From NCBI GenBank assembly GCA_014360655.1, contig JACIXC010000010.1:56169-120168 (forward strand): 64,000 bases of DNA, given 5' to 3'. Below the pieces are notes generated by a model. It saw only the letters and a list, made by a program, of their open reading frames with translations. It was not told the origin of the DNA and made no database searches. The DNA comes from Actinomycetota bacterium. Its GTDB lineage: Bacteria > Actinomycetota > Geothermincolia > Geothermincolales > RBG-13-55-18. Positions 17,071 through 24,720 of the stretch are shown piece after piece (positions within the stretch are counted from its first letter, which is position 1; each line of letters opens with the position of its first letter). A program made the translations under genes and the position numbers.

Positions 17071-17379
17071 TCAATCCACGGTGGGGTCGTTGTGATGCAC
17101 TCCCAGCGCCTCTCCCGCGAGTATCTCGCTGAGCTTCCTTATCTCCTCGTCGCTCACCAGCGGCTTCCCCTCGTGCAGGCTGCTCTTTTTCCTCCGCACC
17201 AGCTCGGCCCGGAGGAGGTCGATCTTGCCATGCAGGATACGCCTCTGGTAGGAGATCTTGCTCTCTTCCTTGAGCAGTTCCTCGAGGATCTTCCGCAGTT
17301 CCTCGTCGCTCTTGCTGCTGTAATCGATGTAGATCTCGTGGGGAGGAACCGCTTTGCCCTTGCCTTCCCCCTTTTTCAT
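17071..17379 (-). CDS. RsiG-like anti-sigma factor with c-di-GMP-binding motif
   Basis: The 102-residue, highly charged helical protein has the spacing E39-x3-S43-x2-R46-x3-H50-x3-D54. That matches the c-di-GMP-binding motif of RsiG, E(x3)S(x2)R(x3)Q(x3)D, with His in place of Gln. RsiG in Streptomyces holds the sigma factor WhiG when bound to c-di-GMP and has two motif copies in a coiled coil; a single copy, as here, would require dimerisation, as described for simpler RsiG proteins. The ATG overlaps the stop of the upstream octanoyltransferase gene by 4 bases (ATGA), so it is translationally coupled. No whiG-like sigma factor is in the window. The family call is good; ligand binding is inferred. 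Confidence 0.75.
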   Translation of the reverse strand: MKKGEGKGKAVPPHEIYIDYSSKSDEELRKILEELLKEESKISYQRRILHGKIDLLRAELVRRKKSSLHEGKPLVSDEEIRKLSEILAGEALGVHHNDPTVD

Positions 17380-18278
17380 TCGCCTTCCTCCTCTTGCGCG
17401 TGATCGTCGCGCTTCATTTTAACAGATTTTCCATGGCCATGACGAGGTCTTTCGCCGGGAAGGCGTTGCCGGCGGCGGTTCTCCAGCCATGCGCGTGAGC
17501 GGTATGCCGCGAGGAGCTCACGCCACCGCCTCCCTTCCCGGGAAGTCACCCCTCCCTCCCGCAGCGAGACCCGGAAGCTCTCCTCGAAGCCGCGGCGGAA
17601 AGAGGAGGCGACGTCCTCCCAGCTCCCCTCCCAACCCGCTTCCCTGAGGGTTACGCAGCCCGCGCGATAGGCGGCCAGGGAGGCTCTCCTTTCCTCCTCG
17701 TCCACGAACCTCAGGAGAGCGAAGAGCGTGGTGGAGCGGTCCTCGATGAGCAATGAGCCGTGCTGCAGTACCGCCCTGCCCCGCCACAGCTGCGCGCTGC
17801 CGCATATCTTGCGCCCCGCGTGCTTGAGGTCCGCCTGGGTGGATGCGGTGAAGCACGCCCCGCCCGCCTCGGCGTAACGGTCGCCGCTTCCCTGGTGCAC
17901 GGCAGCCTCGATACCCAACAGATAAAGTGCCGCGACGATGCCGCGGCAGATGAAGGCGTAGGCCTCCGCCACGTTACCGGAAAGCCCCATGGTGGCAGGG
18001 AGCACGATGCTGTAGGTGAAATCGTCCAGGTGCAGTATGCCGCGTCCGCCCGTAGGCCTCCTCACCACCTCGATCCCCCGTGAGCGACAGGCCTCCAGGT
18101 CGATCTCTTCCAGGTCCTGGAAACGCCCCAGGGAAAGGGCCGGCGGCTCCCAACGCATGAAGCGCAGGGTGGGCGGAAAGCCTTCCTCGCAGGCCGACTC
18201 GAGCAGGGCCTGGTCCAGTGCCATGTGGGCCGCCCCCTCCATGCTCAGGGTGGGGAGCAGTCTCCATGCGCGCGTCAT
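17376..18278 (-). CDS. Lipoate/octanoate transferase, LipM-like
   Basis: This 300-residue member of the biotin/lipoate A/B ligase family has RWEPPALSLGRFQ, the VRRPTGGRGILH lipoyl-binding motif, and GGACFTAST, with a cysteine where LipM-type octanoyltransferases have their catalytic Cys. KHAGRKICGSAQ supplies the conserved lysine. It would move octanoate from acyl carrier protein to GcvH or E2 domains. The C-terminal 45 or so residues form a basic, then acidic, apparently disordered tail (RPRHGHGKSVKMKRDDHAQ) not usual for the family, and its end is fused by overlap to the RsiG-like gene. LplA cannot be fully excluded without a structure-based alignment. Confidence 0.85.
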   Translation of the reverse strand: MTRAWRLLPTLSMEGAAHMALDQALLESACEEGFPPTLRFMRWEPPALSLGRFQDLEEIDLEACRSRGIEVVRRPTGGRGILHLDDFTYSIVLPATMGLSGNVAEAYAFICRGIVAALYLLGIEAAVHQGSGDRYAEAGGACFTASTQADLKHAGRKICGSAQLWRGRAVLQHGSLLIEDRSTTLFALLRFVDEEERRASLAAYRAGCVTLREAGWEGSWEDVASSFRRGFEESFRVSLREGGVTSREGRRWRELLAAYRSRAWLENRRRQRLPGERPRHGHGKSVKMKRDDHAQEEEGE

Positions 18279-18342
18279 CTCTTTCTCCCGTACGCCCGTG
18301 CCTGCCGTGAGAGAAGGTCACGAAAGGCGGGGTTCTTTCCCG

Positions 18343-19515
18343 TCAGGAAAGCGGCTCGATGGCGAGGCCCTCGATCTGCCCCTGTACGTATCCCCTGATC
18401 TCCCGCGGGGAAGGAAGGTCCCGTACCGCCCTGCCCGCGGAGATGTATTCCTTTAGAAGGGGTACCCTCTCTCCCCCGCAGGGACAGCGGGGCGCCTCTC
18501 TTCCCCAGGGCAGGATCTCGTGTCGTCCGCAGGAGGGGCAATGCCAGGTCTGCTTCTTGCCCGACATCTTGCCGCGCTTGGCCCTGGGTTCGCCTTCCAC
18601 CTCCACGATGTCCAGGGAAAAGTCGACCACCGGCGCGTTGGATATGGAGGTCCCCACCCCATAGGCGTCCGCGTAGGGGTTGTAGCGCAGGATGTCGTAT
18701 TCGTCCAGGCCGCCGCTCAGGAAGATCTTCACCTTCTCGAAACCGCGCATGTCGAGCTCCCACCGCACCTCGCGCATTATCTCGAGGAAGTCGCCGCGCC
18801 GCGAGGCGGGGGTATCCAGGCGCACGGCGAAGAGTTTGTCCCCCAGCACCCTTGCGGCCGTGAGGGCCCCGAACTTCTCGTCCTGGAAGGTGTCCACGAG
18901 GGCCACCCTACGGATATAGGGATCCGCGGCCGCGTCGAAGGCCAGGAAGGCCCGCTCCTCCTCGCCCACGCAGAGCATGAGGGAGTGGGACATGGTGCCC
19001 AGGGGCTTTTCCCCTATGAGCTCCGCGCTGGCCACGACGGAGACGCCGTCACAGCCACCGATGAAGGCGTTGCGCTCGATCATTGGGGTTATGGAGGGGT
19101 GCATGCGCCGCGCCCCGAAACTCAACACCATGCGGTCACCGGCCGCCACGCGGCAGCGCGCGGCCTTGGTGGCCACCCCCGAGGCCTGGCAGAGGAAACC
19201 GAGCAGCGCCGTTTCCAGGACGGCGAATTCCAGGTAAGGTCCCTCCAGGATGAGGACGGTGTCCTCGGCGTGGAAGAGGGTCCCCTCGGGCATGGCGAAG
19301 AGGTCGACATCGCGGCCGAGGAAGAGCTGCAGGGCCTCCTCCAGGCCCGCGAAGATCGCCCACTTCCACCCGTCCGGCAGGCCGCTCGCGCGCACCTCCA
19401 TGGCGACACGGGGATTCATGTGCAGGCTGCGCAGGGTCTTCACCACGTTGACGAAGTAGATGTCGGTGACCTTGCCCTGCATTATCTCCTCGGGGGAAGC
19501 GGTGTGGAAGGTCAT
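18343..19515 (-). CDS. pncB: Nicotinate phosphoribosyltransferase with C-terminal zinc ribbon
   Basis: This enzyme of NAD salvage makes nicotinate mononucleotide from nicotinate and PRPP. The 390-residue protein resembles the archaeal/actinobacterial NAPRT type, with TDIYFVNVVKTL at the N-terminus, FGARRMHPSITPMIERN and GGCDGVSVV, VDTFQDEKF, and IFLSGGLDEYDI near the phosphate-binding end. After residue 320 a zinc ribbon follows (HCPSCGRHE then CPCGGE). The ATG at 19515 is preferred because AAGGAG is 6 bases upstream; the frame opens 18 bases earlier. It starts 14 bases after the nicotinamidase stop, so the two-step salvage route is one operon. Confidence 0.92.
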   Translation of the reverse strand: MTFHTASPEEIMQGKVTDIYFVNVVKTLRSLHMNPRVAMEVRASGLPDGWKWAIFAGLEEALQLFLGRDVDLFAMPEGTLFHAEDTVLILEGPYLEFAVLETALLGFLCQASGVATKAARCRVAAGDRMVLSFGARRMHPSITPMIERNAFIGGCDGVSVVASAELIGEKPLGTMSHSLMLCVGEEERAFLAFDAAADPYIRRVALVDTFQDEKFGALTAARVLGDKLFAVRLDTPASRRGDFLEIMREVRWELDMRGFEKVKIFLSGGLDEYDILRYNPYADAYGVGTSISNAPVVDFSLDIVEVEGEPRAKRGKMSGKKQTWHCPSCGRHEILPWGREAPRCPCGGERVPLLKEYISAGRAVRDLPSPREIRGYVQGQIEGLAIEPLS

Positions 19516-19529
19516 CCCCGTCTCCTTTC

Positions 19530-20063
19530 TCATATCAGCTCGGCCTGGAGGACTTCCGCGAGCTGGCGGAAGATGAAGGCGTCCGTCTCCTCGCTGAGCG
19601 AGGCCACGGCGTCGCGGAAAACGGCGACCTGGTACAGGCGCATGGCCGCATCCAGGGCGGTGGCGTAGACGCAGATGTTGGTGAGGACGCCCGCGAGGTA
19701 GAGCTTGCAGATGCCGTGCTCGCGCAGGTAGAGGTCCAGGTCCGTGCCGAAGAAGGCGCTGTACCTGCGCTTGCGCACGACGTGCTCACCGGGCAGGGGG
19801 GCAAGTTCTGGTATCACCTCCGCTCCCCAGGTGCCGGCGACGGCATGGGCGGGCCAGTAGCGGAACTCCTGGTCGTCCTCGCTGTGGTGATCGGTGACGA
19901 AGACGACCGCCGTGCCCCGCTCCCGCGCGGCTTCGAGCAACTGCCTCACGCGGGGCACGATGCGCCGGGCGCCGGGGACCACCAGCGCCCCGCCGTCGTC
20001 TATGAAATCGTTGAGCATGTCGATGATGAGCAGCGCACCCTGCGGATGGAATTCCACGCCCAC
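19530..20063 (-). CDS. pncA: Nicotinamidase / isochorismatase-family amidohydrolase
   Basis: The 177-residue protein has the cysteine-hydrolase triad of the family: Asp in LLIIDMLNDF, Lys in the RKRRYSAFFGTDLD stretch, and the nucleophile Cys in VLTNICVYATALDA. The DHHSEDDQEF segment carries metal-binding residues. It would convert nicotinamide to nicotinate, and the adjacent downstream pncB uses that product, which makes nicotinamidase by far the likeliest activity. The ATG at 20063 has AAAGGTGG upstream. Confidence 0.92.
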   Translation of the reverse strand: MGVEFHPQGALLIIDMLNDFIDDGGALVVPGARRIVPRVRQLLEAARERGTAVVFVTDHHSEDDQEFRYWPAHAVAGTWGAEVIPELAPLPGEHVVRKRRYSAFFGTDLDLYLREHGICKLYLAGVLTNICVYATALDAAMRLYQVAVFRDAVASLSEETDAFIFRQLAEVLQAELI

Positions 20064-20316
20064 GTGGTATCACCACCTTTCCCGAGAAAGCCTGCCGCCG
20101 GCCTTGCCTGCGCCGGATCGCGGCCCTGCACTTGCTGCCGGGCCGCCGCGGACGCGCGGGTCGGCCACCTAGCCGCCCGCGTTTTCCGCCCCGGCGATAA
20201 GGGCCCAACATCTTCCAGGCGGGCCCCTGGGGCTCGCCGTTCTCCCTTATTGATGAAGTTTAGTCTCGGCGGAGGTGTTAGGCAAGGACGCCGCAGGGCG
20301 CACGGCGCGGAGAGCG

Positions 20317-22812
20317 TCAGGACACGAAGCCGGCGATCCTCTTGCTGGTTTCCGCGATGATGCGCGCCGCCCGCGTGTCTTCGTCCGCCTCGCTGATGAT
20401 GTGCAGCGTGGGTTCGTCCGGGTCGGGCAACACCAGCACCCAGGCGTTGTCGTCAAGGCGTATCTTCACCCCGTCCACCAGTTCCAGCCTCTCCTGCTCC
20501 GTCTCCTCCACCAGGCGTCGCATGATGGTGCCTTTCTGCTCCCAGGACGCGGGAAGCTCCGCGGAGAGGACGTGAATGGGGGGCAGTTCCTCGACGTGGC
20601 GCGAGAGCGTCTTTTCCGTTTTGCAGAGATTGTCGAGGAGCATGGCGGCGCCGGCCATGGCGTCGTAGGTGGGCAGGAAGGAGGGGAATATGTACGCGCC
20701 GCTCCCCGATCCGGCGAAGATCACCCCTTCCTCCAGCGAGGCCTTCATCAAAGCGCTGCGGCTTACCTTGGTGCGCACCACCCTGATGCCGAAGCGTGCC
20801 GCCACCTTTTCGACCAGCGAGGTGACGCTTACGGGGACCGCTATGACGCCGCGCTTGCCCGCCTCCCCCAGGATCTTGACGAAGAGGGGCAGCGCCAGGC
20901 CGGGGTGGACCTGCCTACCCTTCTCGTCCAGAAGGTAGATTCGCTCCGCGGCGTTGTCCAGGAGCATGCCGATCTCGGCTTCCGAGGACATGACGAGCTG
21001 GGAGAGGTTGCGCAGGGAGGAGTTGAGCTCCTCCTGGGAGAGGGTGACGCGCTTCTCGTCCGTGAAGTTGTTGAGGTTCAGGACGTCGCAGCCCATCTTG
21101 CCGAGTATGCCGGGCAGGATCAGGCTGGCGCTGGAGAAGGCGTAGTCGACGACGATGCGGAACTTCCGGGCCCGCAGGCGCTCGAGGTCGAGGCCCGCCA
21201 GCAGCGAGTTGGAATACATTTCCAGAACGCGCGGGGGAAAGACGATGGCGCCGATCTCGTCGATGAAGGCCCTGCGGAAGCTCGACTGGTTGAAGACCTT
21301 CTCGATCTCCCTCTGCTTGCCCTCCGCGATGTCTATCCCCTGCTCGTCGAAGAAACGGATCTCTATGGATTGCGGGTCGAAGGCCGAGATGCGGACGTCC
21401 ACGCCTCCCACCGCCCTCTCCGCCCGGATGGCGTAGCGGTTCACCGGCGCCGGCGAGACCTCCAGGTCGGAAACGTCGATCCCCGAGGCGTTAAGGCCGC
21501 TGATGACCGCCCGCTTGATGGTCCTGGCCGCGCGTGACGGATCGCGCGAGGTCACCACGGTGGAACCCAGTGGCAGTGTCGATCCGTAGGCCATGGCCAC
21601 GCGCAGAGCCAGCTCCGGCGTTATGTCCACGTTCACAATGCCGGATACCGCCCGCTTTCCGAAGAGGGTGCGCATCCCCTTGGACTCCCACACGATGCTC
21701 GTGTTCACCGTGGCACCCGTCTCCACCGTCTTGAAGGGGTAGATCTTTACGTCGTGGTTGACCATGACGCTCTCACCTATCAGGCACTCGTCCCCTATGA
21801 CCACGCCCTCCTCCAGGCGCACGTTGGCCTTGAGGTCGCAGTTCTTCCCCACCACGCAGCCCCTGAGGTGGCAGCCGTTGCCGATGAAGGAATTATCGTA
21901 GACTATGGCGCGGTGCACGAAGGAATCACCCTTGACGATCACGTTGTTGCCCAGGACGGTGTATTCCCTTACCTTGCATCCCCTCTCCACCTTGCAGTGG
22001 TCTCCCAGCACCGCGGGACCCCTCAGCTCCACATTGGCGTCGATATCCACGCCCTCTCCCACCCATATGTTCTCGGACATGCGGAAGCCGGGGGGGTCGA
22101 TCTTCACCTTCCCATCGAGGATATCGCGATGTGCCATGATGTACTGCTCGAAGTTGCCTATGTCGCACCAGTAGCCATCGGCGATGTACCCGAAGACGGG
22201 ATAACCCTTTTCCAGCAGCAGGGGGAAGAGGTCCTTCGAGAAGTCGAAGGCCTGGTCCGCGGGCACGAAATCGAGCACGTCCGGCTCGAGGACGTAGATC
22301 CCGGTGTTTATGGTATCGCTGAACACCTGGCCCCAGTTGGGTTTCTCGAGGAACCTCTCTATGCGTCCCTCCGCGTCGGTGACCACGATGCCGAACTCGA
22401 GCGGGTTCGCGGCACGCACCAGGGTGATGGTGGCGACGGCGCCCTTGCTGCGGTGGAACTCCACCACGGCGCCGAGTTCGATGTCCGTGAGGGCGTCACC
22501 GCTGATGACCAGAAAGGTGTCGTCAAGGAACTGCGCGCAGTTCTTCACGCTTCCCGCCGTGCCCAGCGGCGCCGATTCCGTGCTGTATTCTATGTCCGCT
22601 CCCCAATCCCTGCCGTCGCCGAAATAGTTACTGATAAGGGTGGGAAGGAACTGCAGGGTGACCACCATCTCCTTGAAGCCGCAGGCGACGAGGAGATTGA
22701 GGATGTGTTCCATCATGGGACGATTCACCACAGGGAGCATCGGCTTGGGCTGGTTGCTGGTCAGCGGCCGCAACCTGGTGCCCTGCCCCCCGGCCATGAT
22801 GACCGCCTTCAT
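20317..22812 (-). CDS. Mannose-1-phosphate guanylyltransferase fused to a degenerate phosphomannomutase domain
   Basis: The 831-residue fusion starts with a nucleotidyltransferase (MAGGQGTRLRPLT, residues 7-19; PKPMLPVVNRP; FLVISGDALTD), followed by left-handed beta-helix repeats about residues 250-370, and then a phosphohexomutase module to the end. In the mutase module the phosphoserine loop reads VTSRDPSRAAR. The metal-binding DGDADR-type loop reads MLLDNAAERIYLLDE, which lacks the aspartates, so this half is unlikely to be a working mutase and may be regulatory. The guanylyltransferase half should make GDP-mannose (or a related NDP-sugar) for glycan or mannosylated lipid synthesis. GGAGG lies upstream of the ATG. 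Confidence 0.88.
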   Translation of the reverse strand: MKAVIMAGGQGTRLRPLTSNQPKPMLPVVNRPMMEHILNLLVACGFKEMVVTLQFLPTLISNYFGDGRDWGADIEYSTESAPLGTAGSVKNCAQFLDDTFLVISGDALTDIELGAVVEFHRSKGAVATITLVRAANPLEFGIVVTDAEGRIERFLEKPNWGQVFSDTINTGIYVLEPDVLDFVPADQAFDFSKDLFPLLLEKGYPVFGYIADGYWCDIGNFEQYIMAHRDILDGKVKIDPPGFRMSENIWVGEGVDIDANVELRGPAVLGDHCKVERGCKVREYTVLGNNVIVKGDSFVHRAIVYDNSFIGNGCHLRGCVVGKNCDLKANVRLEEGVVIGDECLIGESVMVNHDVKIYPFKTVETGATVNTSIVWESKGMRTLFGKRAVSGIVNVDITPELALRVAMAYGSTLPLGSTVVTSRDPSRAARTIKRAVISGLNASGIDVSDLEVSPAPVNRYAIRAERAVGGVDVRISAFDPQSIEIRFFDEQGIDIAEGKQREIEKVFNQSSFRRAFIDEIGAIVFPPRVLEMYSNSLLAGLDLERLRARKFRIVVDYAFSSASLILPGILGKMGCDVLNLNNFTDEKRVTLSQEELNSSLRNLSQLVMSSEAEIGMLLDNAAERIYLLDEKGRQVHPGLALPLFVKILGEAGKRGVIAVPVSVTSLVEKVAARFGIRVVRTKVSRSALMKASLEEGVIFAGSGSGAYIFPSFLPTYDAMAGAAMLLDNLCKTEKTLSRHVEELPPIHVLSAELPASWEQKGTIMRRLVEETEQERLELVDGVKIRLDDNAWVLVLPDPDEPTLHIISEADEDTRAARIIAETSKRIAGFVS

Positions 22813-22965
22813 GCTGCAGCGACCTCCGTTCCTCTCATCGTCTCCGTACGCCGATCACGTTTCCTGTCCAGCCCGCCTGCAGCGGCCCGCACGGTAGCCC
22901 GCGAGGCGACCCGCTTTTCCGGGGTCCATGCGCCTCCCCGTGACGGAGGGAATCTCCGCACCCTC

Positions 22966-23652
22966 TCAGGACAGGTAATCGAGGACCAGCACGAGGGTCG
23001 GCTCCGGCAGATCGTCCGCGGAGAGATAAACGGGGCTCTTGCCGGCCCTCTCGACGTTCCGGAAGCGAGCCAGGAAGGGTTCCTCGGTCAGGATCGGGAA
23101 CGAGCAGGCGTCGTTGCGGAAATGCATGGGAATGGCGATGCGCGGCGCCAGTGCCGTGACCAGTTCGGCCGCTCCCGCGTCGTCGACGGTGAAGGTGCCC
23201 CCTACCGGCACGAAGAGCACGTCCGCACCGCGCAGCTCCTCCTGCTGTTCCTCCGGGAGCATGTGGCCGAGGTCTCCCAGGTGCACGAAGGTCATGCCCT
23301 GCAGGCGGAAGCGGAAGACGATGTTGGGACCGCGCTCCTTCCCGCCGCTCTCGTCGTGGTAGGTGGCGAATCCCTCGATCTCCACCCCGTCCAGGCTACG
23401 CGGCGCGGGATCGCTAACCACCTGCGGGTTTCCTTTCACCCCCGCCACGTGGGCATGGTCGAAATGGTCGTGGCTTACCAGCACGATGCCGGCTTCCACC
23501 TGGGGGAGCGTGTAGCCGACGCCTTCGCCGTAGGGGTCGGTCACCACGCGGTGCCCGGCACCGTCTTCCAGGAGGAACATGGCATGTCCCAGCCAGGTGA
23601 CGCGAACCGCCCGAGACAGGTCCTTTTCCTGCGTGAAACGGGAAGACATCAT
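22966..23652 (-). CDS. UPF0173-like metal-dependent hydrolase (metallo-beta-lactamase fold)
   Basis: The 228-residue protein has the MBL-fold motifs in order: TWLGHAMFLL, TDPYGEG, the HxHxDH motif as SHDHFDHAH, VHLGDLGHML, and PMHFRND near the C-terminus. It belongs to the UPF0173/UlaG-like group of small metal-dependent hydrolases. The substrate is unknown. An excellent ribosome-binding site (TAGGAGGTGAG) precedes paired ATG codons, so the start may be 23652 or 23649. It stands alone between manC-like and pgsA-like genes. Confidence 0.9.
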   Translation of the reverse strand: MMSSRFTQEKDLSRAVRVTWLGHAMFLLEDGAGHRVVTDPYGEGVGYTLPQVEAGIVLVSHDHFDHAHVAGVKGNPQVVSDPAPRSLDGVEIEGFATYHDESGGKERGPNIVFRFRLQGMTFVHLGDLGHMLPEEQQEELRGADVLFVPVGGTFTVDDAGAAELVTALAPRIAIPMHFRNDACSFPILTEEPFLARFRNVERAGKSPVYLSADDLPEPTLVLVLDYLS

Positions 23653-23809
23653 CTCACCTCCTAAATGTTACGGACAAGCCGGGGTAGATCACCGCACGCC
23701 AATCGCGGGACACGGCATGTCGATCCCTTTCCCGGTACCGTGCGCGGGGACCGGCGCCCGCAGCCGGCTGGCGGTCGCCGCCGCGCCGGCGCGTACCGTC
23801 GTGGGCCGC

Positions 23810-24394
23810 TCAGGCCGCGGCTCCCCCCCGGTGCTTCCCTAACAACTTTATACCCCTGCGTATGTAGATAAAACCGCTCAGGTAGGAAAAAAGGATGCCG
23901 ACGCAGAAGATCACCAGACCGACCGGGTTGACGCGGTCTGCGACGTTCCAGAGGATGAAGATGCATATGGACACGAAGAGGAGGGCGGTGGCAAGCTTAC
24001 CGGTCCAGTGCACCGCGAGCTTTTCTCTCACCTCCCTGTCCCTTATGCCCACTATCGGGGCCCCCACGATCATCAGCGCGTCGCGGGCCACGATCACCAG
24101 GCCTATCCAGAGCGGAATGAAATGCCTCCACATCAGGGCCACCAGCACCGAGATCACCAGCAGCCTGTCCGCGAGGGGGTCCACCACCTTCCCGAACTCC
24201 GAGATGGTGTTGGTGCGCCTCGCGATCTGGCCGTCTATGAAGTCGGTGAAGGCTGCGAAGAGGAAGACGGCGAGGGCCCAGGCGTGGGCCGCGTCCACGT
24301 CGTTCGCGGAGGCGGCGAAGATGAGCCAGACAACTACCGGTATCAGCGCGATGCGCAGACAGGTGAAGATGTTGGCGAGGTTCTTCCTGATCAT
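23810..24394 (-). CDS. pgsA: CDP-alcohol phosphatidyltransferase (PgsA-like)
   Basis: This integral membrane enzyme of about 194 residues contains the full CDP-alcohol phosphatidyltransferase signature DG(x2)AR(x8)G(x3)D(x3)D as DGQIARR...EFGKVVDPLADR. Its N-terminus IRKNLANIFTCLRIALIP is typical of PgsA, which makes phosphatidylglycerol phosphate from CDP-diacylglycerol and glycerol-3-phosphate. About five or six membrane segments are visible. The ATG at 24394 is chosen over an upstream frame opening at 24451, because the family starts with this segment and GAGGGG lies upstream. Phosphatidylinositol-phosphate synthase is a less likely alternative. Confidence 0.87.
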   Translation of the reverse strand: MIRKNLANIFTCLRIALIPVVVWLIFAASANDVDAAHAWALAVFLFAAFTDFIDGQIARRTNTISEFGKVVDPLADRLLVISVLVALMWRHFIPLWIGLVIVARDALMIVGAPIVGIRDREVREKLAVHWTGKLATALLFVSICIFILWNVADRVNPVGLVIFCVGILFSYLSGFIYIRRGIKLLGKHRGGAAA

Positions 24395-24487
24395 CACGCA
24401 CCCCTCTTTCCCCGCGAGGCCGACGACCGGGACTTCCTCCTCTCGCGGCAAGGAGGCGGCAACGGCGTTCCGCTTCCCTTACGTTTA

Positions 24488-24510
24488 GGGGGCGGATGGA
24501 GGCCGCCCCC
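24488..24510 (-). terminator. Hairpin after tRNA-Pro
   Basis: GGGGGCGG (24488-24495) and CCGCCCCC (24503-24510) pair over 8 bp around a 7-base loop, 7 bases past the CCA end of the tRNA. No T tract follows. It probably ends the tRNA transcript. Confidence 0.55.
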
Positions 24511-24517
24511 TTCCTCG

Positions 24518-24595
24518 TGGTCGGGATGGCCGGATTTGAACCGGCGACCTCTTGACCCCCAGTCAAGCGCGCTGACCAAGCTGCGCCACATCCCG
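24518..24595 (-). tRNA. tRNA-Pro (anticodon GGG), CCA encoded
   Basis: Read on the minus strand, the gene folds into a full cloverleaf: acceptor CGGGATG/CATCCCG, D-stem GCGC/GCGC, anticodon stem CTTGA/TCAAG with loop CTGGGGG (GGG at positions 34-36), and T-arm GCCGG-TTCAAAT-CCGGC. The discriminator A is followed by encoded CCA. GGG reads proline codons CCC and CCU. Confidence 0.96.
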
Positions 24596-24666
24596 TGTTC
24601 TCCAGGACCTATTCTAAATGGCGCGGGCGCGAAAAGGCAACGCGTGGACGCGCCGGTCTACCAACT

Positions 24667-24703
24667 CTTTCAACCGGGAGAGCGCCTATCGAAACGATAC
24701 AAC
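24667..24703. repeat. Dispersed 37-bp CRISPR-repeat-like element, copy B
   Basis: This copy lies between tRNA-Pro and the diguanylate cyclase gene. It matches the copies at 3416 and 36509 at 29 of 37 positions each. A change in its inner stem (GGAGAG against GGAAAG) still pairs with CTTTC through a wobble, so a small CTTTC/GAAAG hairpin is kept in all copies. Confidence 0.6.
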
Positions 24704-24720
24704 ATCACGCGCAGGTGCGA

